Shown: positions 1-8,000 of the stretch, one piece after another
Layout: every line of letters begins with the position of its first letter
How positions within the stretch are numbered: position 1 is the first letter of the stretch
Source: Streptomyces massasporeus
GTDB taxonomy: Bacteria > Actinomycetota > Actinomycetes > Streptomycetales > Streptomycetaceae
Length of the DNA stretch: 37,500 nt
NCBI RefSeq assembly: GCF_014648995.1
Contig: NZ_BMSE01000035.1
Span: 1 to 37,500, forward strand
Direction: 5' to 3'
Notes under the pieces: model-generated
What the model saw: only the letters and a program-made list of their open reading frames with translations
What the model was told of the DNA's origin: nothing
The model's database searches: none
Made by a program: the position numbers and the translations under genes

Positions 1-1
1 C

Positions 2-342
2 ATGGTCACCCTCGCCTGCCTACTGCTCTGGCTGCCCTGACTTTGCGGACACGACCTAGGGGCAGTCGTGTGCATCCCCATGACGTTTCTCGCTTACCGG
101 GGGCTCACCAAACTTCGCGAGGCCAACGACCTGCTGGTCCAGGCAGTCGTCACCGAGCTCGTGAAGTCGACCGGGTTCGAGGAATACGTCGATGCTCTTG
201 ACTCGAACCGGCGCGAGGCCGCCCCCGGTTATCAGAAGCCCCGCCGGTGGCGGGCGCTCAGGCCGACCTGATCGACGCCCTGCCGGCGTACCGGGCAGGG
301 CGCATCCCGGTTGCCGCGTTCGCGCACCAGCTGCGTGCCCAC
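2..342 (+). other. Possible decayed coding remnant at the left edge
   Basis: An open frame starting at an ATG at 2 is closed by a stop near position 40, reopens, and reads a leucine-rich helical stretch (LAYRGLTKLREANDLL, then VTELVKSTGFEEYVDALD) up to a TGA ending at 271. From about 235 a different plus frame reads a second protein-like stretch (QADLIDALPAYRAGRIPVAA) to about 350, which would fit one gene with a frameshift in the cccgcc-rich run near 235. No domain is recognised. It may be the end of a gene that begins outside the window, or non-coding. Low confidence. Confidence 0.25.
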
Positions 343-358
343 AGGTGGGCGGCCTGCT

Positions 359-841
359 TCAGGCCGGGCGTTCGGTGGTGAGGGTGATGCGGCCGTCTGT
401 CCAGGTGGGTAGGCACCGGGCGAGTTTCTTCAGTGACGGGCCCCGTACGTGGTGCAGATGTACCACGAGTCTCGTGCCGAACAGCGCCTGGAAGTGGGTT
501 CCGAGGCCCCGTCCGGTGCCGGTGAACATTTCGTCGGCCGGGACGTCGGGCTGTGGTGGTTCGTCGATCCGGTACACGCACAGGGCCTGTCGGCCCGGGA
601 CCGGTCCGGGGAGAACGGCGACTGCTCGGATCGCCGGCCAGCCCAGTTTGATCACGGGGACGGATCCGAATGCCTGGTGGTACGCGACTCCTTCGGGATG
701 GAAACGGACAGCCGGGTCGTCGGGGCGGGCAGGTGTGGGCCCGCCCGTGTATGCGCGGATCGTGGTCAGCAGCGTGCTTCCGGGCCGGTAGAAGAGTGAC
801 TGCCGGTAGAGCTTTCGGTAGTGCGAGGACTCGTGACCCAC
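359..841 (-). CDS. Hypothetical protein, 160 aa
   Basis: Unrecognised protein with no obvious signal peptide or membrane helix. The GTG start at 841 is supported by an AAGGAG Shine-Dalgarno sequence (complement of 849-854) seven bases upstream, which makes this the most credible gene in the first 1.6 kb. The sequence is basic at its N-terminus (SSHYRKLYRQSLFYRPGST), has a proline-rich middle and a beta-rich C-terminal half (GTRLVVHLHHVRG). It is isolated between a doubtful remnant on its left and transposase debris on its right, so there is no operon to suggest a role. No function is proposed. Confidence 0.5.
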   Translation of the reverse strand: MGHESSHYRKLYRQSLFYRPGSTLLTTIRAYTGGPTPARPDDPAVRFHPEGVAYHQAFGSVPVIKLGWPAIRAVAVLPGPVPGRQALCVYRIDEPPQPDVPADEMFTGTGRGLGTHFQALFGTRLVVHLHHVRGPSLKKLARCLPTWTDGRITLTTERPA

Positions 842-859
842 CTCGCGGCTCCTTCACAG

Positions 860-1372
860 GCTCGTTCGAAGGGCTGATAGTCGCATCAACTGCTCGCTGG
901 GGGTACGTGCTGGAAACGGGTCGCTTGTGATCCCGCTCCAGCGGCAAGCGTCCCGCAGGACATCTACCAGCCCCGGCACCCCGCGGCCTTCATTCTGCCC
1001 GCCCCCGACGACCCCAGCGGCGCAACGGCCGGCCTCCGCTGCTCTGGCCCCCTTGATGGTGCTCGACCAGGCCCGGGTCCGGCCACGGGCGCACTCCGGT
1101 TGTCGTGTCCGCGCACCAGTAGCTCGACCAGGCTGCGCTGACAGACGACGGCTGCCGAAGACAAGGGCGGCACGCCCCGCACATGGGAGGGGCCGGCGCC
1201 GCCGGGCCCCGTCGGGAAGGTCCCGCCAGGGCGAGTTGGAGCGGTACTTCCACGCGACGACCTCCAGCGTGCGGCGGTGGTCGGCCCACCGCCGACCGCG
1301 GACTGGATCCGCCGGCATCAGCGGCTCGATCCGGTCCCACAGCGCATCGGTGATCACTAATCGGACGGACAT
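860..1372 (-). pseudogene. IS5-family transposase remnant (N-terminal DUF4096-type part)
   Basis: The first ~55 codons, read leftwards from 1372 to about 1208, give the N-terminal domain of IS5-type transposases: MSVRLVITDALWDRIEPLMP followed by RRWADHRRTLE and WKYRSNSPWRDLPDG. After the RDLPDG motif the frame turns into Arg/Gly/Ala-rich text with no transposase features, and no DDE catalytic core can be followed in any frame as far as 860. The element is therefore truncated and non-functional. It is the outermost layer of nested insertion-sequence debris stretching to about 1650. Confidence 0.7.
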
Positions 1373-1402
1373 ATCCGATCAACTGGCCAGCCCATCAAAG
1401 AG

Positions 1403-1420
1403 ACACCCTTTGAAGGGTGT
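1403..1420. repeat. Short perfect hairpin in IS debris
   Basis: Two 8-base arms, ACACCCTT and AAGGGTGT, are separated by TG. It lies between two transposase remnants and may be an insertion-sequence end; its position relative to a coding end does not suggest a terminator. Confidence 0.35.
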
Positions 1421-1469
1421 TGCAGAAGGTCGGGCTCGGGCAGGCCGGAGTTGTGCTTGACCCGCTGTT

Positions 1470-1650
1470 TCACCCAGCCAGGGCGAGGTTGTGCATGGTG
1501 GCGACGGCTTGGACGGCGTGGTGGAGGCCCCGCAGATAACACTCGCCCCACCGCCGCTGATCCCGCCGCGGAAACGACCCGAACACATCGGCAACGAACT
1601 CCGCCAACTCGCCCCGGAGCCGTTCCACTTCGCCCAACCTCACTTCGGGA
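1470..1650 (-). pseudogene. Hybrid transposase remnant: IS701-like N-terminus joined to IS5-like C-terminus
   Basis: Reading leftwards from about 1650, one open frame gives the N-terminal signature of IS701-family transposases (ELAEFVADVFGSFPRRDQRR then WGECYLRGL). It passes without interruption into HHAVQAVATMHNLALAG and a TGA at 1470-1472; that ending resembles the C-terminus of IS5-type transposases rather than anything in IS701. About 300 residues of catalytic core are missing between the two parts. The likely history is a deletion or recombination between two different insertion sequences. The product would be about 60 residues and not a transposase. Confidence 0.65.
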
Positions 1651-1695
1651 AGCTGCCCTCAACCAGTCGAGATCACTCAACGTAACGAAGCCTAC

Positions 1696-1746
1696 TAGGC
1701 CGTGTCCGGCGGATCACGAGCGGGCGAGGTGGGCTTTCGGAGTGTG
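1696..1746 (+). repeat. Left, truncated copy of a short palindromic repeat
   Basis: This stretch matches the first ~50 bases of the full repeat at 2394-2461 in the same orientation: it starts TAGGCCGTGTCCGGCGGATC and contains the shared core GGGCGAGGTGGGCTTTCGGA. The mirrored right terminus is lost and replaced by unrelated sequence after TGTGA. It overlaps the inner part of the left inverted arm. Confidence 0.6.
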
Positions 1747-1798
1747 AACACGCGTGAGTCCCGGGAGGTCTGCTCTCTCCCGGGACTGCCGCGACACC

Positions 1799-2164
1799 TT
1801 ACGGGGTGACGATGACGGAGTTGAACGGGGTGAGGTCGACGTCCGTCCAGGAACCTTCATAGAAGGTCCAGTCGCAGTCTTCGCCGTTCGAGCCCCGGCA
1901 CAGCAGGAACTTCCAGTCGTCCGTCTGGTTGTTGAACACGGTGTGGACGCCAACCTGGTTGTAGAGCTTGTGAACCCCTCGGGACCAGTACTGGTTGGTC
2001 ACGCCACCGCTGCTGTTGGGTCCCCCGTAGATGCACGCGGCACCGGACGGACAGCCAGCGGGGGCCGCCGAGGCCGGCGACGCCGACAGTGCTCCCGTAC
2101 CGAGCGCCAACAACGCGGTTGCGGCTACCGCTGCGACCCTTCTCCGGATCGGCGTACGCGTCAT
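1799..2164 (-). CDS. Secreted peptidase-inhibitor (family I36)-like protein, 121 aa
   Basis: A small exported protein. The N-terminus MTRTPIRRRVAAVAATALLA is a classical Sec signal (basic residues, then a hydrophobic stretch) ending at the AxA site ASAAPAG near residue 35. The mature part of about 87 residues has the features of the I36 / beta-gamma-crystallin-like inhibitors found in Streptomyces: an early ACIYGGPNSSGG turn, then NQYWSRGVHKLYNQVG, VFNNQTDDWKFLLCRG and a C-terminal DLTPFNSVIV strand, with four cysteines that could form two disulphides. Such proteins are thought to inhibit extracellular proteases; that role is inferred here. The ATG at 2164 has a GAGGGGG ribosome site about 6 bases upstream. 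It stands alone inside inverted repeats, which suggests acquisition with them. Confidence 0.75.
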   Translation of the reverse strand: MTRTPIRRRVAAVAATALLALGTGALSASPASAAPAGCPSGAACIYGGPNSSGGVTNQYWSRGVHKLYNQVGVHTVFNNQTDDWKFLLCRGSNGEDCDWTFYEGSWTDVDLTPFNSVIVTP

Positions 2165-2393
2165 GCATGCCCCCTCAATCGTTGTGGAACGGACGACGTG
2201 CGGCAGAAACAGCCCAGAGCTTTCGCCGAGTCAGCACCTCAAACCGTAGACCGCGCCAGTGACGTCGCATCCCTGACAGATGTCAGGGTGTGCCCGCCGC
2301 ACGGGAGGCTGCACCGGCGGGCTTTGTGTGAGGGCGACCACCAGCCCCGCCGGAAGATCCTGGGCAGCAGACCGTCCAAATTTGGCTATCCGC

Positions 2394-2461
2394 TAGGCCG
2401 TCCGGCGGAGCACGAGTGGGCGAGGTGGGCTTTCGGAGCGTGATCCGCCGGACACGGCCTA
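2394..2461 (+). repeat. 68-bp MITE-like palindromic repeat, full copy
   Basis: The left terminus 2394-2414 and right terminus 2439-2461 are inverted repeats of 21 and 23 bases (the left lacks two bases and has one mismatch). Between them is a 24-base core shared with the left copy. The terminal sequence, TAGGCCGTGTCCGGCGGATC in the right-hand orientation, resembles Streptomyces IS5-type ends. It is small, non-coding and present twice around one gene, as expected of a miniature inverted-repeat element. Confidence 0.55.
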
Positions 2462-2638
2462 GTAGTGCTTCGTTACGTTGAGTGATCTCGACTGGTTGTG
2501 GGCTACCGGCTCGCCAGCACCCGGGCCGCCCGGGCGCAGAGTGCAGTCTCAGGCTGACCCGTCCGAGCCCCAAAAACCGGCCAGAGACTGCGTTCACCGC
2601 TACCCATGCCACGACCGAGTGCGGGTGCGCTGAACACG

Positions 2639-3256
2639 CTAAGCCGGGCGGGGGAGCGAGTTGAGGCCGTCGATCGCGATGTCGGTGGCCCTTTGAACGG
2701 CTTTGTAGGTCTGCTCCGGCCGGTTGCCCCGCTTTTGGCATGCGGCGACGACGACCTTGATCGCCCCGACCAGCGAGCCCACCGCCGCGGCGGCCTCGAC
2801 GAGGTCCAGCTCGGGGCAAGCGAGGTGGAGCGCTTCGGTCAGCTGCAGCTGGATGTCGAACAGCAGGTGCAATTCGCGCGCCTGAAGTGCCGGGACCGAC
2901 GCAATCAGCCGGGTCCGAGCCGGGCCGACCTTCCGCGCCAACTCCGAGTCCGTGTCCGCGAAAACACTCTGGTCGATGACGCGCCGCAGCAGGTCGGTCA
3001 CCGGTTCGCCGGGCTGCCGTTCTCCGATGATCTCGACCGCGCGCTCCAGCCGCGACCTGTCGTCGAAGAAGACGATGTCGTCCTTGCTGTCGAAGTAGCT
3101 GAAAAAGGTCCGTGTCGCGACGTCTGCGGTGGCCGCGATCTCCGCCACGGTTGTCTGGTCGTAACCCTTCTCTGCGAACAATCGCAGGGCGCCTTCGATG
3201 AGCGCTTGCCTCGTGCGCATCTTCTTCCGCTGGCGCAGCCCTGGGTCGCTGGTCAC
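2639..3256 (-). CDS. TetR-family transcriptional regulator, 205 aa
   Basis: A one-component repressor. Residues ~12-60 are a TetR N-terminal helix-turn-helix: RQALIEGALRLFAEKGYDQT then VAEIAATADVATRTFFSYFD, with the FFSYFxSKDDI recognition-helix pattern. The remaining ~145 residues form the variable ligand-binding and dimerisation domain. The GTG start at 3256 faces the P450 gene at 3355, leaving 98 bases between them that contain two tandem palindromic sites (3278-3308). This divergent arrangement is the standard one for a TetR protein that represses itself and its neighbour, so the P450 is the likely target and its substrate, or a related compound, the likely ligand. The ligand cannot be read from sequence. 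Confidence 0.9.
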   Translation of the reverse strand: MTSDPGLRQRKKMRTRQALIEGALRLFAEKGYDQTTVAEIAATADVATRTFFSYFDSKDDIVFFDDRSRLERAVEIIGERQPGEPVTDLLRRVIDQSVFADTDSELARKVGPARTRLIASVPALQARELHLLFDIQLQLTEALHLACPELDLVEAAAAVGSLVGAIKVVVAACQKRGNRPEQTYKAVQRATDIAIDGLNSLPRPA

Positions 3257-3277
3257 GACAGCACCCTACCGCATGTG

Positions 3278-3308
3278 ATGCATTTTTGCATTCAATGACG
3301 TTTTGCAT
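3278..3308. promoter_or_regulatory. Two tandem operator-like sites between tetR and P450
   Basis: Site 1 (3278-3291) is ATGCATTTTTGCAT, an inverted repeat with 5-base arms around TTTT. Site 2 (3295-3308) is ATGACGTTTTGCAT, matching site 1 at 11 of 14 positions. Their starts are 17 bases apart. They lie in an AT-rich patch in otherwise GC-rich DNA, between the divergent starts at 3256 and 3355. I infer they are binding sites of the adjacent TetR protein and overlap both promoters. Confidence 0.6.
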
Positions 3309-3354
3309 CGAGTGCTGTTTTATCGGGAGGTCCGTACCGACCGAGGAGCGGCCG

Positions 3355-4536
3355 ATGGAGAGCACATCCCCGGCAATGGTCATGCCCACGGCACGCCAGA
3401 ACCCCTTCGACCCGCCCGAGGAACTGCGCCGCCGGCAGGGGCTCGGCCCAATCCATCGGATGACCTACGTCGACGGCGGTCAGGGGTGGTTGGTGACCGG
3501 CAATGCCGCAGCGCGGGCGATCCTGGCAGATCCCCGATTCAGCGTCCGCCCGGACCACATGCGCTCACCGGTTGCCCAGCCGGCAAGGACGCCCGTGCCG
3601 CCGGGATTCTTCCTCCGCATGGACCCGCCCGAGCACGACCACTATCGGCGGTTGCTCACCGGTGACTTCACGGTGCGCCGGATGAAGCTCCTCGAACCGG
3701 AGATCGAAGCGATCGTCAATGACCAGTTGAACGCGATGGAGCTCGCCGGGGGCCCGGCCGACCTGTTCAAGGCATTCGCGCTGCCGATCCCGTCACAAGT
3801 GATCGGCGAACTGCTCGGGGTGCCCTACTCCGACAGGCAGGGGTTCCAGCGGAACGCCGCCACGCTCTTGAACATCGACCGCACAGCGGAACACCGGCAA
3901 CAGGCGGTCAGGGAGCTCATGGCATATCTGCGGGACCTGCTGCGCCACAAGCGTTCCTGGCCAGAGGAGGATGTGCTCAGTGGGCTCGCTGCGCACGAGG
4001 GACTTAGTGCGGACGAGAGAGCCGGACTGGCGCTCCTGCTCCTGATCGCCGGGCATGAGACAACGACGAACATGCTCGCGCTGGGCGCTTTCGCTCTGCT
4101 GGCCACCCCCGCACAGTTAGCCGAGGTCCGCGACAAGGAGGAAGGCGCCCCTGCGGTGGTCGAGGAGCTGCTGCGTTACCTCACGATCATCCAGCACGTG
4201 GTCCGCGTCGCGCTCGAGGACATCGAGCTCCACGGCTGCCTGATCAAGGCTGGCGAGTCCGTCACCGTCGCACTTTCCGCGGCGAACCGGGACGCTGACC
4301 ATTTCGCCGCCCCGGACGCGCTTGACCTCACCCGCTCCACGGCCGGACACCTCGCGTTCGGTCACGGCCTCCACCAGTGCCTCGGGCAGCGGCTGGCCCG
4401 CGCCGAAATGCGCATCGCCCTCCCCGCACTGCTTCGCCGCTTCCCGGCACTACGTCTCACTGTCGCGCCCGAGGAAGTGCCACTGCGGTCGGCCATGACG
4501 GTCTACGGCGTCCATGAACTTCCGGTCACCTGGTAG
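3355..4536 (+). CDS. Cytochrome P450 (CYP105-like), 393 aa
   Basis: A soluble bacterial class I P450 monooxygenase that would hydroxylate or otherwise oxidise a small hydrophobic substrate. Landmarks: FLRMDPPEHDHYRRL at ~87-100 (C-helix region), the I-helix oxygen-activation motif AGHETT at 232-237, ExxR as E271-L-L-R274, and the haem loop FGHGLHQCLGQ with the proximal cysteine at 342. The full length of 393 residues is normal. I chose the ATG at 3355 rather than in-frame ATGs from 3286 because it follows GAGGAG at a good distance and the longer form would read through the operator sites. No ferredoxin gene follows, though CYP105 genes often have one; transposon debris begins immediately downstream, so a partner may have been lost or be encoded elsewhere. 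Probably controlled by the divergent TetR gene. Confidence 0.93.
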   Translation: MESTSPAMVMPTARQNPFDPPEELRRRQGLGPIHRMTYVDGGQGWLVTGNAAARAILADPRFSVRPDHMRSPVAQPARTPVPPGFFLRMDPPEHDHYRRLLTGDFTVRRMKLLEPEIEAIVNDQLNAMELAGGPADLFKAFALPIPSQVIGELLGVPYSDRQGFQRNAATLLNIDRTAEHRQQAVRELMAYLRDLLRHKRSWPEEDVLSGLAAHEGLSADERAGLALLLLIAGHETTTNMLALGAFALLATPAQLAEVRDKEEGAPAVVEELLRYLTIIQHVVRVALEDIELHGCLIKAGESVTVALSAANRDADHFAAPDALDLTRSTAGHLAFGHGLHQCLGQRLARAEMRIALPALLRRFPALRLTVAPEEVPLRSAMTVYGVHELPVTW

Positions 4537-4639
4537 GCAGATCAAGGTCGAGAAGAACGACGTGTGCTCGGCGCCTTGCAGCGCGACGTCTGTGAGTTCG
4601 AGCAACGCCCCTTCACTGCCCCAGAATCCCCGACTCAGG

Positions 4640-4960
4640 TCACTAGCTCTTCCGGCAGGACTCGATGCGTTTCTCCACGTCTACGCGACGAACGCGATCA
4701 CCGGTGTCGCGGTCACGCCGGGGGATCCGTCGCGGGAGTCGGTGCTGGCCGCGCTGCGTTCCGAGGTCGTGCGTGAGCACCCCTACGGCCCGTTCGGTGG
4801 TCTGCCCGAGAAAGTGCGGGTCGACCGTGGCAAGGACTTCCTGTCCCGGACGGTGACCGCAGCGGTTCGATCCCCTGGATGTGACGGTGGAGGACCTGCC
4901 TGCCTACACCCCCCACCTCAAGGGCACCGTGGTGAGGCATCGTCGGGCGGGGGAGGGTGT
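4640..4960 (+). pseudogene. Integrase-core (rve, Mu/IS481-type) transposase fragment
   Basis: The frame reads YATNAITGVAVTPGDPSRES then HPYGPFGGLPEKVRVDRGKD and FLSRTVTAA, typical of the middle of a DDE integrase core in the Mu-type/TnsB-like transposases of Streptomyces (VDRGKDF includes one catalytic Asp). Near 4865 the reading frame breaks, and a second frame continues with LDVTVEDLPAYTPHLKGTVV to about 4935. Both ends of the protein are missing. The fragment lies between the P450 stop and the ribosome site of the large NTPase gene. It makes that gene appear 183 codons longer, because the fragment happens to be open in the same frame. Confidence 0.75.
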
Positions 4961-5062
4961 GGGGGCGCTCGGTGGTTGCCGGGCGCCCTTGATCCGAGTG
5001 CCGCAAGGGGCGGACGATGCTTCTCCATGGCGCCTGTGCGCCACTGGGTGAGGGGGAGATGC

Positions 5063-8000
5063 ATGGCCGTCGGACGGGGGAGCGATGTCCTGGAGGCGTC
5101 GCAGGTGCGGATCCACTCGGCCGCCGGCGGGATCGTGGGGGCGGGATTCCTCATCGCCGCCGACGTGGTGTGCACCTGCGCCCATGTCGTGGCCCGGGCC
5201 GTCCGGGTGCCGGACAACGGGGAGCGGGCGCCCGACCGGCCGGTGGACCTCGACTTCCCGCTGCTGGACGGCCGTCCCCGGGCCCGGGCGTCCGTGGTGT
5301 CCTGGCGGCACGGCGGGGCGGACGTCGCGCTGCTGCGGCTGGACGCGCCCGTGACGGGGGCTCACCCGGCGTCGCTCGTCGACGGCACCGGCTTGTGGGG
5401 GCACACCTTCCGGGTGCTGGGCTATCCGGTCGGCGCCGACCACGGCAAGTGGGCTTCGGGCACACTGCGGGCCGGGCAGGGCCTGGGCTGGACCCAGATG
5501 GAGGCGCACGAGCCGGGGCCGGTGATCGCCGAGGGGTTCAGCGGAGCCCCGGTCTGGGATGACGTCCAGGACGGTGTCGTCGGCATGACGGTCGCGGCGG
5601 ACCGGGGCGACCGCACCGCATATGTACTGCCTTCGGCCGACCTGGTCGAGGAGGGGATCGTGCCGCTGCGCTGCCCGTATCGCGGGCTCGCGCCCTTCAC
5701 GGAGGACGACGCCGAGTTCTTCCACGGCCGGGACGAGGACACGGCCCGGGTGCGTGCCGCCGTGCGCGGACGGCCGGTGACGCTGGTGGCGGGGCCGTCG
5801 GGGTGCGGCAAGTCCTCCCTCGTACGGGCAGGCGTGCTGCCCGGGTTACGGGACGACGGCATGAGCGTGTCCGAGCTGCGGCCGGTGCCGGGGGTACGGG
5901 CGTCCGCGGTGGTCGCCCGGGCGCTGATCGGCGTCCTGGAGCCGCGGCTCGGCGAGGTCGACCGGCTCGTCAAGGCGGAGGAACTGGCCGGAGCGATGGA
6001 GACCGGCGCCGACGTGCCCACGGAGGTGCGCGCCAGGGTCCTCGCCCACGGGGGAAGCGCCGGGCACGTCCTCTTCGTCGACCAGCTGGAGGAGTACGCG
6101 GGTGCCGAACCGGAGGCCGCCCGTGGCCTGTTGGGCCTGCTCGCCGCCCTGGCGGGCGGACAGGGCGGTGCGGTGCTGCGGGTGGTCGCCACCGCGCGGC
6201 CCGACTCCCTCGACACGCTGGTGACGACCGGCACCTCCGACCTGCTCAGCGACGCGGTGCAGTTCCTCGCCCCGCTGGCCGACGAGGACCTGGAGCGTGC
6301 GGTGACGGCACCGGTCGATGCCGTACCGGGGCTCTGGTTCGAACCTGGGCTGCCCGAGCGGATCGTCGCCGACGCCGGCGCGGAGCCCGGGCGGATGCCG
6401 CTGGTCCAGTTCGCCCTGACCGAGCTGTGGCACCGCCGCACCCGGTCGATGCTCACCCACTCCGCCTACGACGAACTCGGCGGTGTGGCAGGCGCTCTCG
6501 TCACGTACGCGGACCACGCCCTGACCGAGCTGACCGGAGCCCGCCAGGAGCGCGCGCGGCGCCTGTTCGTGCAGCTGGCCCGGCCCGCGGACGGCGACAC
6601 CTTCACCCGCAGGCCCATCCGCACGAGCGACCTGGCGCCCGAACTCCTCGCCCTGGCACGGGAGCTGGCCCCCGGCAAACTGGTCGTCCTCTCCCGCGCA
6701 CCCGGAGGTGCCGAGTGCGACGAGATCGTGGACCTCGCGCACGAGGCGCTCACCAGGCTCTGGCCGCGCCTGAGGGAATGGCTCGTCGCGTCCCGGGACT
6801 TCCGCCGCTGGCAGGAACAGCTGCGGGCCGACCTGTACCGGTGGCAGACCCAGAACCGGGAGCCTGCCCGGTTGCTGAGCGGATCCGACCTGGCGGAGGC
6901 CGCCCGCGCACTGGCCGAGCACCCCGTGGACATCTCCGCCGCCGAGCGCGCCTACATTCTGCTCAGCAGCCGCCACGCCCGGCGCGGCACCCGCCTGCGG
7001 CGGATCGCCGTCGGAGCGCTGGCCGTCCTCACGGTGCTCGCCATCGTCCTGGCGATCTCCACCTGGCACAGCCTCAGGGTCGCCGAGCAGCAACTGCGCA
7101 CCCAGGCGGCCGGCCTGCTCGCCCAGCTTTCCGGGGACCGCCCGGCCACCGACCCCACCACCGCGCTGCAACTCGCCCTGGCCGCGTGGCGGACCGACCG
7201 GACCCCGCAGACCCGGCAGGCCCTGCTGCAGCAGTACGCGCGAGGGCAGTACCTGGTCGGCAGCCACCCGTCGGTGTGGCGGGGACGGGTCACCGGCATG
7301 GACGCCACCCCGGACGGCCGTGTCCTCGTCGTGCAGTCGAAGCCTGGGGGCGGCGACCGGCCGACGATGACCGTGGTCACCGGGGCGCTCCAGGGCAAGC
7401 CGAGGGCAAGGGGGCACCTGACCGGTGTCCCGGAGGGAAAGCTGCTGACCGCCCTGAGCCCCGACGGCCGCCACTTCGCCGCGGCGACAGCCGGTGAGGA
7501 GGTGCGGCTGTGGCGGCTGAGCGACCCCAGGCATCCCGTCACCCTGGAGCCCGGCGGCCACGAACTCCCCGTGGACGCCGGTGGCGCCCTGGACTTCAGC
7601 AGCGACGGCACACGGCTGCTGCGCACGACGGACGACAACGGCATCCCGTGCGCAAACGGCGACCGGCGCTGCGTCCCCGCCTTCATCGAGGCCTGGCACG
7701 TCCCCTCCGGCACCCGCATCCCCTTGCCGGAGGGCCTGCTTCCCGAGACCGGCCTGAACGAGGCCGCGTTCACCTCCGACGCGGAGACCCTCGCGACCAT
7801 CAGCTACACCCACGACGAGCTGCGCCAGCGCATCGAGGTCCGCGACCTCACCACCGGCCGCCTCCGGCACGCCTCTACCACCGGGGACCTGGGCGGCGCT
7901 CTGCTGCGGGACGGCGGTGAGCTCCTGATCAGGGCGAAGATCGGGGAACCGTACGCGCAGCGACTCAACCGGACACCCGGCCGCAGGACCGCACTACCCG

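Larger units (their letters stand above)
1661..2497. mobile_element. Putative inverted-arm element carrying an I36-type inhibitor gene
   Basis: The segment is bounded by two inverted arms, 1661-1718 and 2439-2497, matching at about 57 of 59 positions by eye; the differences are one substitution-like change and one single-base gap. Each arm has an outer part (AACCAGTCGAGATCACTCAA and the following bases) and an inner part beginning TAGGCCGTGTCCGGCGGATC. The outer part at the left is continuous with the IS701-like remnant; the inner part is an IS5-type terminal sequence by my recollection. The only gene inside is the secreted inhibitor-like CDS at 1799-2164. No transposase lies inside, so any movement would have to be driven in trans. 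Whether this is a real mobile unit or nested insertion scars is undecided. Confidence 0.5.

Noticed and set aside
2283..3389. 368-codon minus-strand frame overlapping the TetR gene
   Set aside because: It is a different frame over the same DNA; the TetR helix-turn-helix is in the 2639-3256 frame, and this one is Arg-rich and would cross the P450 start and operator region.
4514..5062. N-terminal extension of the NTPase protein to 1607 residues
   Set aside because: The extension overlaps the P450 stop region, contains a fragment of an integrase and has no ribosome site, whereas 5063 has one and starts the protease domain.
5846..7870. 674-codon minus-strand open frame inside the NTPase gene
   Set aside because: This is a high-GC shadow frame. 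The plus strand has Walker motifs and propeller repeats here, and the minus frame has shadow-type composition (Gly, Arg, Val, Gln).
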